A DNA stretch of 64,000 bases. Origin: Debaryomyces hansenii CBS767. Taxonomy: Eukaryota; Ascomycota; Pichiomycetes; Serinales; Debaryomycetaceae. Positions 1-9,884 of the stretch are shown here, piece after piece. Numbering within the stretch: position 1 is the stretch's first letter; each line of letters starts with the position of its first letter. Position numbers and translations under genes: made by a program. The notes below the pieces were generated by a model. The model saw nothing but the letters and a program-made list of their open reading frames with translations, made no database searches and was not told where the DNA came from. Where the stretch lies: positions 2,232,001 to 2,296,000 of the forward strand of contig NC_006048.2 of NCBI RefSeq assembly GCF_000006445.2. Reading direction: 5' to 3'.

Positions 1-1
1 G

Positions 2-1036
2 AATGAGAAAGAGAAGAAATCAAAATTGAAAGATAAGGACAATGATAAAGATAGAGATAGGGATCTTGAAGAAGAAGAAGAACTCGCACCATGGAATTTA
101 ACTCGTAATTTCGTAAATGCCAATCAGACTAAGGCAATGCTCCAACTTAATGGTGAAGGAGACCCTACAGGCATTGGATTAGGATTTTCATTCTTTAGAT
201 CGACACAAAAAAGCAGTTTCACTCCATTATTTGCACCCGTTAAGGAAAACGTTCCTAAAAACAATACTGCTGCGTATCAGCAAAAGCTTTATGAGAATGA
301 AGTTTCAAGAATATGGTACGCGCAAAGAAGATCTTTGACTGTAGATCAACTGGATGGTCATGATTTAAGTACTGTGTACAATGAATATAAACCGGCAGAC
401 CATGATCGAGCAGTAAAACATAAAATAGCAAAAGATAAAGACATTGCTATTAATGAAGAAATTGGATCTGCCGAGAATAAGGCTTTGAGGATAACAAGAA
501 GATTCCGTGATGAAAATGGTATTGTTCAAAGACGAGTTGATACTATTACTGATCCAAGATTAATACGAGCATATATAAGACGTAGAAAGCAAATTGAAGA
601 TGAATTATTAAGGAATGCCGAGGTTGACGATATTATTCCGACGAATGATAAAGAATTAAACAAACTCCGTCGTAAGGCTTTAGAAGAAAAATTGGCTAGT
701 TTGGAAAAGAAAGCCAAGCTGGGGAAAGGTAGAAAACCTTCCAAGGATGTATTGCATATAGCTGCAGCTGCCGGTGGAAAAGTGATCGATGCTAACACTG
801 TAATGTTACCAGACGGTTCTTATGCTTTTGGTGGCAAAGGTATTGGTAAGGGTAAAAGTAAAACTAGAAGATGCGCCTCGTGCGGTGCATTTGGTCACAT
901 TAGGACCAATAAGTCATGTCCATTATTTTATCAGAATAATGAAAAAGAAGCTTCTACAGAAACCAACACTACTGTTGGTGCTGAAACTTCTGTACCGCCT
1001 CCGTCTTTTCCTCAGGCGGGACCGTCAGGTCAGTAG
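2..1036 (+). CDS. TAF1: TAF1 (TFIID large subunit), C-terminal part, cut by window edge
   Basis: The frame is open from base 2, so the gene begins outside the window and about 345 C-terminal residues are seen. Visible parts are a charged Lys/Asp/Glu linker, the end of the conserved TAF1 central domain (WNLTRNFV, the GIGLGFSF stretch, IWYAQRRSL, then the RITRRFRDENG and DPRLIRAYIRRR region), and a zinc knuckle (RCASCGAFGHIRTNKSCP) about 50 residues before the stop. TAF1 is the scaffold of nuclear TFIID and contacts TBP and core promoters. The knuckle-containing C-terminus without bromodomains is typical of fungal TAF1, where the bromodomain role sits in Bdf1. This is an essential single-copy gene and suggests the left side is ordinary chromosome arm. 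The assignment rests on recognised motifs and not on an alignment. Confidence 0.9.
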   Translation, partial: NEKEKKSKLKDKDNDKDRDRDLEEEEELAPWNLTRNFVNANQTKAMLQLNGEGDPTGIGLGFSFFRSTQKSSFTPLFAPVKENVPKNNTAAYQQKLYENEVSRIWYAQRRSLTVDQLDGHDLSTVYNEYKPADHDRAVKHKIAKDKDIAINEEIGSAENKALRITRRFRDENGIVQRRVDTITDPRLIRAYIRRRKQIEDELLRNAEVDDIIPTNDKELNKLRRKALEEKLASLEKKAKLGKGRKPSKDVLHIAAAAGGKVIDANTVMLPDGSYAFGGKGIGKGKSKTRRCASCGAFGHIRTNKSCPLFYQNNEKEASTETNTTVGAETSVPPPSFPQAGPSGQ

Positions 1037-1397
1037 ATATTTCTCGTTCAATACTTGAATCAACATTAATTAAATACACTTCAGTAGTGTATGAAGTAAT
1101 CTTGTAGGATTCCTCAATTTGTTATTTTCAATAGAAATGCTTATTAAAGATATATGATTTTAAATAATATCTATGATTAGATGTACTATATATTAATAAT
1201 ATTATATATATGTTGAAACTAATTGTTATTGAATTTACCATTCGTCAATCTACACTCAAAACAATCTTTAAAATAATATGGATTAACTATTTAGCTTTAG
1301 GTAATAGTTTCATTATTCATTAATTTTTAAAAATATCATATAGAAATACACCCATATCATACCATCAATTTCCTTGACCCTCTTGATTAATAACAGA
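1037..1397. other. AT-rich convergent intergenic region
   Basis: It lies between the stop of TAF1 and the stop of a small reverse-strand ORF. It is very AT-rich, with TATATATTAATAATATTATATATA-like runs around 1180-1210, and probably holds the 3' ends of both transcripts. I see no RNA gene or coding relic. Confidence 0.5.
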
Positions 1398-1583
1398 TCA
1401 TTCTTCTACAACCCAGTAACGATAAGGATGGATGTGCAGACCCTCATATTCTGGATCGGAATTCACGAAGATCTTTTTGAATGCGGAACGTGAATAATAA
1501 TAATTCGCCATACAGAAAATTTCAAATGAAACAAGGGAACCACCAAAGAGCATTGCCCTCGCAGGGGTTAATTGAGCTAACAT
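1398..1583 (-). CDS. Small 61-aa protein with a hydrophobic N-terminal segment
   Basis: The ORF begins MLAQLTPARAMLFGGSLVSF and ends HPYRYWVVEE. One hydrophobic stretch (about residues 10-28) is followed by a basic, tyrosine-rich patch (YYYSRSAFKK) and a polar tail. This layout is like small single-span mitochondrial inner-membrane subunits of respiratory complexes or their assembly factors, but I do not recognise the family. The composition is less AT-biased than a chance ORF, and it sits alone between convergent TAF1 and a regulator gene, which favours a real gene. No intron signals are obvious upstream. Treat the function as unknown. Confidence 0.5.
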   Translation of the reverse strand: MLAQLTPARAMLFGGSLVSFEIFCMANYYYSRSAFKKIFVNSDPEYEGLHIHPYRYWVVEE

Positions 1584-1747
1584 TTTGAATAACTTACTAG
1601 TTGTAGTAACAATACGTATGAATAAATATTAGAATGCGTGAAGTAAGGAGAGGGTATCACGAAATATATACTTTGATTGCAAAAAGCAATCCCAGTCACA
1701 CGTATTTTGCGACCAACTGATCTTTTGATATACGAAACCCTAAATGG

Positions 1748-3382
1748 TCAATACTTCCTTACACCTTCTCCACCCGGTAATATTGGTAAGAACTGACCTA
1801 TAATTAACATAGGTATATCAAATGGGTCTCTCTTAACGGTCCATGCAGAGCAAAATTCAATATACTCTCTATCTGCAACATCTGACGCTTCATTATGAAA
1901 TGCAGCCGATGAATTTTTCATTAACTTACATTTCGTAATAATACTCAGGTGTAAATTACCAACAGCCACCGATTTAAACAACTTGAAGTAATTAATAATA
2001 GACTCGTCGTCATACATTAATTCCATGATAAAAGTTCGTTTGGACAAAATTTCTGACAAATTAAAACCTAATATACTTAGTAAATCGTTAGAAATGGAAA
2101 CTATTTCACCCGTTCTACGCCATATGATAGATGGAGAAGAATTAAAAAGTAGTAGTTTTTCGTAGTCTATTAATGATCTTTGAAAAGACATTTCTAAAAA
2201 CAACAAGTCGTAGGGTTTCAACAAGTTTTTATGGGCAGAAATGAAGGTTGGCCTATAACTAGCAATTAGCTTTAATATGATTAATAAATTGTTACGTTTA
2301 GCCTGTCTTTGGTCATGTGCTAGAGAGTTTCCCAGAAACCGTCTCTTTAGAAAGTTAGTTAACAGGTGATACGACTGGGGATAGTCAAAATTCGGAATGC
2401 TGTGCATATATATGTCTTGGACTGACTGGTATATGTGATGACTTATTAAGGGAGACACGTAGTCGGTTTTGAGCAGATTTGATGATATGTTGTCTTTATT
2501 CATAATTTCGTTTTTAGTACTAAGATTATCTAAACTTAGAGTACCTTCAGGTTGTAAACTTATTGGCACATCATTTGAAACGCCTAAAGCTATGAATGGC
2601 CTTGAATCTTTTAGTTTATTAAGCTTCCTCTTAGAATTTGACATATGGTCATTTGAATTATCGAAATCCAACCTAGTATTATTTAACAAAGTATTTGCTG
2701 GGGAAATCGTCGCATCGCCATTGTATTCAGAAGCACTGGTATTTGAAGGAGAAGGGGATGATGGCTTCGAATGCAATATTATATCCCCTAGCATGAGGTA
2801 TTCTTGATTAAGGTAATTGGAATTGAACATAGTATCTATGCTTCTCCTGTTCGAATCCATTTCAGGTTGCTCAGATATTGAATCCCTTAGTGATATAGAA
2901 TCCGAATGTATTGGTTCGCTATATAATAGTTTATTCAATACATCGTTTGTTGTGTCTAGCATGGTATTTGTAGGGATCGTGGGTCTCTGATCTACGTAGT
3001 GCAGTACATTTGATGGACCAGGTTGATTATGTGATGTATTTTCTTGCTGAATTGACTGTAATTCTCCTCTCATGTTTAAGTCTGGTTCCTGTTTAATAAT
3101 GCTATGGGTATATGGATTCTGGGGAGATTCTGATACACTGGGAGACCTGTAGCTTGACAGAATTGAATTTGTCCTTGATTTCATCTTCTTCACACCAGAG
3201 GTATTTAAGTACTTTGCCCGTTTTCTAATAGCGTCATGGCATTGATCACCTAGGTTTCGCTTCATGCAATTCTTGCAAGGCCTCTCATTAGAGCATTGCA
3301 AGTGCTTTGAGTGACAAAAAACACAGGCTTTCGAAGCCGGTTTTCTGTTCTTTTTTTCAAGTGGGCTAAGCTTTTTAGTCAT
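1748..3382 (-). CDS. Zn2Cys6 regulator with PAS-like C-terminus, Ert1/Rds2/Cwt1 family
   Basis: A 544-aa protein. Residues 20-48 form a binuclear zinc cluster, C20-x2-C23-x6-C30-x5-C36-x2-C39-x8-C48, followed by DAIRKRAKYL. That post-cluster sequence resembles the DAPRKKSKYL linker of Ert1-type factors. The middle is low-complexity Ser/Asn/Pro-rich. Residues about 330-540 hold a helical region and a PAS-like fold (IIWRRTGEIVSISNDLLSIL, then a C-terminal beta segment ending FDIPMLIIGQFLP). Members of this family control gluconeogenesis and non-fermentative growth genes or cell-wall genes and act in the nucleus. Which paralogue this is (ERT1, RDS2/CWT1 or GSM1) cannot be settled by eye. The start is the first ATG, just before the cluster. 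A 2-kb upstream gap could hold a long promoter. Confidence 0.8.
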   Translation of the reverse strand: MTKKLSPLEKKNRKPASKACVFCHSKHLQCSNERPCKNCMKRNLGDQCHDAIRKRAKYLNTSGVKKMKSRTNSILSSYRSPSVSESPQNPYTHSIIKQEPDLNMRGELQSIQQENTSHNQPGPSNVLHYVDQRPTIPTNTMLDTTNDVLNKLLYSEPIHSDSISLRDSISEQPEMDSNRRSIDTMFNSNYLNQEYLMLGDIILHSKPSSPSPSNTSASEYNGDATISPANTLLNNTRLDFDNSNDHMSNSKRKLNKLKDSRPFIALGVSNDVPISLQPEGTLSLDNLSTKNEIMNKDNISSNLLKTDYVSPLISHHIYQSVQDIYMHSIPNFDYPQSYHLLTNFLKRRFLGNSLAHDQRQAKRNNLLIILKLIASYRPTFISAHKNLLKPYDLLFLEMSFQRSLIDYEKLLLFNSSPSIIWRRTGEIVSISNDLLSILGFNLSEILSKRTFIMELMYDDESIINYFKLFKSVAVGNLHLSIITKCKLMKNSSAAFHNEASDVADREYIEFCSAWTVKRDPFDIPMLIIGQFLPILPGGEGVRKY

Positions 3383-5475
3383 CGTGACCGTCTCTATAAG
3401 ATTCCTTTCAATAGTCCCTGATTTGATGGCTTGAACCGGGGGTTTAAAAAACTCTGGGGTATTGGATATATTTATTGTAAAAATTCCCGGGAAAAGTAGG
3501 AAGTGGCCTCGGAATCATCGCACAACATATTTTTCAGTGGGGGAAAAATGAGTACTGACTACCTTAGCAGCTAAATTCAAGCACATTGACAATAATGCCA
3601 TATGTCTATGACGGTATATCTACATATATGTAGTCTGTCTAATTCTACGTCCACTGTAGTGAAATTTATACAACATTTGTGCTAATCTAAGGCAAGATCA
3701 TTAGACATTATCTAAATGAAAACTTTTTGTTTATACGGAATTCAACTCCGCTAAAACACATTTCCATCCCTTACTAGAATTCCCTTAATTATGCTTGGAC
3801 GTATATCATCCCGTTCATTTATGTAAAGTGATCTACGAAAATTCCAATATAGGTTCCAAATAGTCATGGAAGCTCGCTCGTGATACATTCACAATTGTAT
3901 ATATAGAACTATAATTTACTACTTGAGACCAATCAAGCCAAAATTACAAATGCAGCAAGCCCTTCCAATCGTAAATCTACCATAATCTTAAACTTAGGTA
4001 AGATTCGCGTATTTTTCGTTTCTTTTGATGAGCCATCTGGAGGGGTTCATTTTTCAAGGCTTCTGCAAGCACATCTTGACAACATAAACCAGAACCAAAA
4101 GGTAGGCCAAATCTCAACTGCATATAGATATTTTGGTTACATTTTTCTTGCTGATCACCTTTCGTTTTCGAAGCTGATTATTTTGTTTTTCGCTATTTAT
4201 CCGTCCCTCGGTTCCTTAAAACTGAAGAATATTCTTACGTAAGGTGATTTAGCCTTGCCTCAATTTTTGTTGCTGCTTGGGCTATTCTCGCTTACATCTG
4301 CGGCTAAACACAGAAGGCCCAAAAATGATCACATTTCTTTAACATTGTACTGGCAATACACTGCATAGCACTCACTATCATTACCTTTCTTTGACAAATA
4401 TTGAGGCCAGAATAATACAGTGCAACCCAACTACAAACCCAAATATACTTTCTACACAGCCGTAAGGTCATCCGTAAAATCATCAGAGTCCAGTCATCAA
4501 CACCTCCAACAACAAGTAACACGCTAAACAATTTTTCACCAGTTTCCTCTATCCAGGAACAGAACTAGGAAACTTTACCAAATTGTAAGTATAGGAGGCG
4601 CGTCTGTCGCTCGATTAACCTGTCAGTTACAGACTGTCCCCACTCCTGGGATTCGCTACTTGCTGGAATTTCGAACTCTCAAACCATGCATCGAGTCCTA
4701 CGTGCCTATATTCGTGTAGAAACAAAAAAAAAATTTGTGCCTGGGAGATAGCATCGCAAATGTTTCTTCGACTGTATGCAAGCCCAAGAAAGCCGTGCTG
4801 TTACAATACCGAAAACAAAATTCTGTAACAAGTAACGTATCTTCCCCTATGTCTAAAATGCGTGAACACGCTACGCCCTCGTCCTATCACATACTTTTAA
4901 GAACATCCCTATTTGTACATCTCATTGTTAACCGAATGTGGCCCATTTGTGCCTACACCTTGTAAACCCGTGCTGGCTGGTCATATTTCTCCCCAACGTA
5001 CAACCCGATTGCGCTACAGTACTGGGTTTAGCCGTGCTTCTATCAGAGTCGATGTTCTCGGGTAAGCAATTATTTCTTGTCCTTTTGGAGTAACTACTTC
5101 TTTGGTCCACTAAATGACACACCTACGGGTGGAGTGAGTGCTCTAAGGATACGATATGTGCATGTACTACATACTTCAATGAAATGTCCTCCATCATGCA
5201 CTGTCAAAATCTATTTTACAGCCCACATTATCACTTTCCGCGTAGAGCCCAAGGATATTGTCCAATACCGTCGCTCTATCTGTCTTACGATGACATATGT
5301 TCACAATTGTTCTGCATATTATGCAAGAAATAGGCTGTATTGCTAGAAAAAAAATACATGATAAATCTCCCTGCACACAAACAATGTCACTATTAAACAC
5401 CTTTAATGAAAAATATTTGGGGGACTATATATATTTTTTTTTTCTATTTTCTCTAGGTAAGGAGATTCGATACTA
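3383..5475. other. Two-kilobase intergenic region shared by divergent genes
   Basis: It separates the reverse-strand regulator from the forward-strand LicD gene, so both promoters are here. Open stretches of 60-90 codons occur on both strands, but they overlap each other and show no recognisable motif. The base composition is visibly less AT-rich than other gaps in the window (4250-5250 especially). A T-rich run ending about 25 bases before the next ATG (around 5430-5455) is a typical yeast leader feature. I see no tRNA, repeat or coding relic that I can support. Confidence 0.45.
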
Positions 5476-7290
5476 ATGATTCTACCTAGGCTTTATAACA
5501 AGAGACACAGAAATGGTATTCGATTAATGTTTGTCGCCAGTTTCGTGATACTATCTTTGCACCGGTTCTTATCTGACAACGTTGAGCAATACATGCTTGA
5601 GAGCCAAGCTTTGAATTTGAACCGAGAATCCAGCTTCAATCCACGAAATATAGCATACGCTGTTTATTCGCATATAAACTCGTACAACGATGAAGACGAT
5701 ATGAGGGATACGATCACCTCGAAGATTAGTGGGGAAAATGGAGAAATACACTTCCATTGGGATGATTGGGTAGATTTGCTGCAGATTGACCACATACTTC
5801 GAAAGTACCGAGCGGAATCACCTGAAGGTCAATGTGATAAGGTACTCGATAAGTTTGCGAATGTGAACGGGTATTTCATGGAGTCATATAATAAAAAGGT
5901 GTCGAGAGGAATGGCTGATTTATATTGCTTGAAGGATATACCAACCAAGATTATCGCAGTCACGGACGAGTCCATGGTTGAGGTGCCGGTCCATGGGAAG
6001 AAACGGATTGGTCCATCCAATTTGCCGGCAAATGTAACCAAGGACCAGTTGGTAGAAGAAATGCTTAAAGTTCAAAACACAGTGCTGTCTAGATTCGAAC
6101 TGAAGCCATTGAAGAGCGCACAAAAATCCGTTAACGTTAAGGCGGAGGATTTCATATTCAACCCTGACCTTGAGATTTTCAAATTACGGGAAAAGTTGAA
6201 CACCGATACTATCAAACTGTCCGAATATACGTATTTGAAGTTCTTGGAATACTCTAATAAAGTAGTTGAATACTCGGGCAGATATTTCAAATATCCTTGG
6301 ATTGTTTCTGATGTGGTCCAAGGTCATTCTCATCATCTTGCATATCCTTTCTTCAGAAGATTCATTGGGGATCGTGAGAGGCAAAGTGTACTTCACCACA
6401 TGATACGAGCATGGTTTCAATTTGCCGAAGCTGCAGAAATGCCAAGCTGGATAAATTATGGTTCGTTATTAGGATGGGCACATAATGGAGTAAATATGCC
6501 ATGGGATACTGATGTGGATGTTCAAATGCCAATTGTGCATTTGGACAGACTAGGAAGAGAGTATAATCAATCTATTATACTTGAAAATCCAAGATATGGT
6601 AATGCGAAGTATCTTCTTGAAATTGCTCCTACGTATATAAGGCAAGGAAATGGTAAGAATTTTATTGATGCAAGATTTATTGATATTAACTCGGGTCTCT
6701 ATATCGATATCTCTGCCTTGTCTCATTCAGGAAGTACTCCACCAAATGACTTATTTGATGGATTAACTAAAAAAGAAGAGCACAAATCGTTACTGGTTCA
6801 TTGTAAGAACTGGAATTGGCATACTCTAGATGAGATTTTACCAATAAGACACACCTACTTTGAAGGTGGTGATGCATACATACCGAATAATGTTTCCAGG
6901 ATTTTAAGTAGAAAATACGGGAAAGAATCATTTACTACTAAGATCCATGCTTTCAATCATAATTACCAGAAGGACATCAATTTATGGGTCTCTGATGAAT
7001 TATGTGAAAGTTCACCTAACGTTAATAGGTTCCAAAATAATGACAAAAGTACATTAACATTAAAAGGTGCTTGTGATGAAATAATATTACAGGATGAGTA
7101 CCAGATTGCTTATGAATGTACTGAAAGACATAAACAATTGGAGTTAGATGTTGATAATAGTTTAGAATATCAAATAGATGAAAAGGGAAATTTACCTTAC
7201 TTTCGAAAGGATGCATGGGATTATTATAACGATATAAATAAAAATGTTGTTAAGCATGATCGTTGGTATATAAAAGAAGATGTTGTCTAG
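5476..7290 (+). CDS. LicD/Mnn4-family mannosylphosphate transferase or regulator
   Basis: A 604-aa type II membrane protein. A basic N-terminus (RLYNKRHRNGIR) precedes one transmembrane helix at about residues 16-33, and the rest is lumenal. Residues about 320-350 carry the LicD/nucleotidyltransferase-like motif WINYGSLLGWAHNG followed by PWDTDVDVQMP, with the Asp-rich metal site. Downstream segments (SGLYIDISALSH, FEGGDAYIPNNVSRILSRKYG) also match the Mnn4 family layout. In yeasts Mnn4-type proteins are needed to add mannosylphosphate to Golgi N- and O-glycans, giving the cell surface its negative charge. It lacks the long Lys/Glu repeat tail of S. cerevisiae Mnn4, as most family members do. 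Whether it is the transferase or an activator is not decided by sequence. Confidence 0.85.
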   Translation: MILPRLYNKRHRNGIRLMFVASFVILSLHRFLSDNVEQYMLESQALNLNRESSFNPRNIAYAVYSHINSYNDEDDMRDTITSKISGENGEIHFHWDDWVDLLQIDHILRKYRAESPEGQCDKVLDKFANVNGYFMESYNKKVSRGMADLYCLKDIPTKIIAVTDESMVEVPVHGKKRIGPSNLPANVTKDQLVEEMLKVQNTVLSRFELKPLKSAQKSVNVKAEDFIFNPDLEIFKLREKLNTDTIKLSEYTYLKFLEYSNKVVEYSGRYFKYPWIVSDVVQGHSHHLAYPFFRRFIGDRERQSVLHHMIRAWFQFAEAAEMPSWINYGSLLGWAHNGVNMPWDTDVDVQMPIVHLDRLGREYNQSIILENPRYGNAKYLLEIAPTYIRQGNGKNFIDARFIDINSGLYIDISALSHSGSTPPNDLFDGLTKKEEHKSLLVHCKNWNWHTLDEILPIRHTYFEGGDAYIPNNVSRILSRKYGKESFTTKIHAFNHNYQKDINLWVSDELCESSPNVNRFQNNDKSTLTLKGACDEIILQDEYQIAYECTERHKQLELDVDNSLEYQIDEKGNLPYFRKDAWDYYNDINKNVVKHDRWYIKEDVV

Positions 7291-7578
7291 CATTAATCTC
7301 ACAATAAATATAACTATCATATGTATGAGGTGTAGTTTATAGCTCAGTATTGTATTTCTAAGGGCACCTAGAGGCTTAAATTCATCATCACGGCTCCATA
7401 TAACAGCAATTTAGAGCGGCCTATTCTAGTAATAGAATTTACAAATGGTACGTAAATCTGGTGTTACAACTTTTTTTTTTAGCTATGTTCTATAGAAGTA
7501 CAAAACAGACTTGAAAATGGGATCCATCATCAATGCATGATGAAGCATTCTTTGATATGTTTTCTTCGTCAAGCAATA

Positions 7579-9183
7579 TTAATTATTTAATTCTCTAATC
7601 AACAAGCTTTGCAATTCGAATTGACCGTCCACATTACTTGCAATCTCAATTTGATGTGGATACTTATCTTCACTCATAAAAAACGTGTTTGTCATGGTTT
7701 GAGTACCATCATTGAAATATAACTCTAAAATATTTTTGTCGACGATTCCGTAGATCTTATAAACTGGCATATCATCTTCATCATAATGTGATGGCTCGAC
7801 GTAAGTTGAGAACTTGTTAGTGAAATAAGGGTTGTTATTGAATTCAACATTTGGAATATCACGATTAAAATAGAACGCAGATACACTTCTGTCAAATCCC
7901 ACTTTTATCGATTCAGTACTCGAATTCGACATCTGGGAATGAATCAAAATCTCTATATTGGAGAGTGAGTTGCTATCGATGCTCTCTCCGACAACCTTAA
8001 ACGTGGTATTAAAATCAAGTAAACCTGTAGAAGAGCTAAAGTTCGTAATAACCGAATCATTCTTAGTCAACAAATGATTGTTTTTCTCGACTTTGTTTAT
8101 AACGTCAAGATTATTTAAAATAGGGGTTTGTATTAATGTCATTATTTTGGTCTCGACGTTTTGATTGACATAGCCCAAAGTATACTTTCTAGCCAAAGAC
8201 ATTGAACTTCTCCAAGGATTAGTTGGTACAACATTGGCATATTGCCAATTAGATGCCCATGCTAAACCGATTACATCTTGCTCGTTATCACTAAATGTTT
8301 GGAAAGCGTAAAAATCTTTACCAGCATCCATTACCCTAGTAATCGAATCATCTTGTTTAAATTCAAAACCATCAAACTCCCCAATGAAATATTGGTTGCT
8401 AGATCCACCAGCTGGAGAACCTGGGTTAATTGCCAAAAACATAACCCATTTGTAATCATTCGTATTCTCTATTGGAACCTTAATTAATCCTGGACATTCA
8501 TATTGATTACCTAAATAACCCGATGTAAAATTCGAATGTAAATCCCAGGTCTTTAAATCAAGAGAACCAAATATCTGGATTTTATATTCTTGAGACTTCA
8601 GAACGACCATGATCCATTTATTTGTTTCCTCGTGCCAGAAAACCTTTGGGTCACGGAACTGAGTAGAATTTACGTCTATGACTGGATTTTTTTTGTATTT
8701 AGTAAAGGTTTCTCCTCCATCTAAAGAATAGGCGATGTCTTGAGTTTGGGTGTCCGGAATGGAATTGGTATAAATTGCAACGACCCTTTGATCCTTATCA
8801 ATAGATTCATCAAAAAAACCAGACGTATTGTTGTAATCAATCACAATACTCCCAGAGAAAATTCCTTCATCATCATTTTGAGGACCAAGTGCAACCTGAT
8901 GTTCTTCCCAATGTGTCAAATCCTTAGAACTAGAATGCCCCCAGTATAATGGCTGCCCCCATATTGTGTCGTTTGGATTGTATTGGTAGTATGCATGCCA
9001 AACACTGGTTTTCTTATCGTAAAATAAACCGTTCGGATCATTCAACCATCCAACATTTGGTGTCAAATGAATTAAAGGCCTGTTATATGCAGACGTATCC
9101 TTGCCTGTATCGATAAACGAAGCAATCACTGGTTCTAAAAGAACACTCATCAAAATAGAAGCAACTAAAGTAGTGATCTTCAT
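7579..9183 (-). CDS. INV1: Secreted invertase (beta-fructofuranosidase, GH32)
   Basis: A 534-aa protein with a signal peptide of about 21 residues ending EPVIAS. It has the three GH32 signatures. WLNDPNG carries nucleophile Asp49, QFRDPK carries the transition-state stabiliser Asp178, and YECPG carries acid/base Glu229. Length and sequence run closely with S. cerevisiae Suc2, including YNPNDT, NPWRSSMSLARK and the C-terminal beta-sandwich motif NILELYFNDGTQTMTNTFF. Many N-x-S/T sites agree with a heavily glycosylated periplasmic enzyme. It splits sucrose and the fructose from raffinose. It is divergent from an alpha-galactosidase, so raffinose and melibiose could be used completely. No in-frame CTG codon was found. 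It is presumably glucose-repressed; this is family knowledge and not seen here. Confidence 0.95.
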   Translation of the reverse strand: MKITTLVASILMSVLLEPVIASFIDTGKDTSAYNRPLIHLTPNVGWLNDPNGLFYDKKTSVWHAYYQYNPNDTIWGQPLYWGHSSSKDLTHWEEHQVALGPQNDDEGIFSGSIVIDYNNTSGFFDESIDKDQRVVAIYTNSIPDTQTQDIAYSLDGGETFTKYKKNPVIDVNSTQFRDPKVFWHEETNKWIMVVLKSQEYKIQIFGSLDLKTWDLHSNFTSGYLGNQYECPGLIKVPIENTNDYKWVMFLAINPGSPAGGSSNQYFIGEFDGFEFKQDDSITRVMDAGKDFYAFQTFSDNEQDVIGLAWASNWQYANVVPTNPWRSSMSLARKYTLGYVNQNVETKIMTLIQTPILNNLDVINKVEKNNHLLTKNDSVITNFSSSTGLLDFNTTFKVVGESIDSNSLSNIEILIHSQMSNSSTESIKVGFDRSVSAFYFNRDIPNVEFNNNPYFTNKFSTYVEPSHYDEDDMPVYKIYGIVDKNILELYFNDGTQTMTNTFFMSEDKYPHQIEIASNVDGQFELQSLLIRELNN

Positions 9184-9884
9184 TCTATATCGTGCAACAT
9201 TTCTATCTGATTCAATACAAGTGAATATATGGCCGTTTTATAACTTAAATTTTCTATCTAGGATAAACTTTTCATCCCTCGGATTAATTCGCTGTCCCGC
9301 AAAATTAGAATACATCATAGCAAGATATACCATTTTGGTCTACTCGGTAAACTTTACGCAGTTTTTTACATCCATGAATAATAAGACCACTGCCAAGCAA
9401 CTCCTCGAAAATAGCATATCCATTGTAAGCTATTGTGGAGCAATACGGTTTCTTATTATTCGGAGCGAGAAATAATCCGAGCAATACGTCATTCCAAATA
9501 TGGGGTAAACAAAAAACCTGCAAATGCGGCATGGCCAATCGACCGTATTCGCTAATCCAACTAGTAGGATACCTTATTGGTAGGAGGTGAATAACTTCCG
9601 GGAAAACTTTATGTAGTGTACAGTTATTGGTCCCAGAAAATTTTCGAATAGGTAATGATGCAGGAACAACCCCACGTCGGAAGATTCGAACAATGCCCTA
9701 TGATAATCCCGTCCCGAGTACAATAGATTGCAATTCTTATTACATGTGGAGTCAATATTCAACCCTATTCTACATGATCATTCATGGAAATGTTGGGGAT
9801 TTTTTAACTAACCTTTGAGCCAAAGGACATAAGTACAACCCAATTAGCTTGGCGTAATAATATATTTGTCGTGGTACAGTAAAG
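9184..9884. promoter_or_regulatory. Shared divergent promoter of the invertase and alpha-galactosidase genes
   Basis: This 700-bp gap lies between two ATGs on opposite strands, so it holds both promoters. It contains CGG at 9527-9529 and CCG at 9543-9545, an inverted CGG-N13-CCG pair of the kind bound by Zn2Cys6 dimers, overlapping a GGCCAAT box. CCCCAC near 9670 reads GTGGGG on the other strand, a possible Mig1-like core but without the AT-rich flank. A TATAACTTAAAT stretch lies about 55 bases before the invertase ATG. Open stretches in the gap look like chance. Confidence 0.45.

Noticed and set aside
4660..4700. Possible tRNA B-box (GTTCGAAAT on the reverse strand)
   Set aside because: No matching A-box, acceptor stem or anticodon arm could be formed around it.
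3400..5400. Several 60-90 codon frames on both strands in the gap before the LicD gene
   Set aside because: They overlap each other, start in low-information sequence and contain no family motif; they are expected by chance in a 2-kb gap.
5450..5480. Possible intron (GGTAAG ... GATACTAAT) just before the LicD gene
   Set aside because: The distance is far too short for an intron, and the ATG lies immediately after with an intact frame.
9669..9675. Mig1 repressor site (GTGGGG on the reverse strand) in the invertase/melibiase promoter
   Set aside because: The AT-rich flank needed for Mig1 binding is absent; it is mentioned only as a weak possibility.
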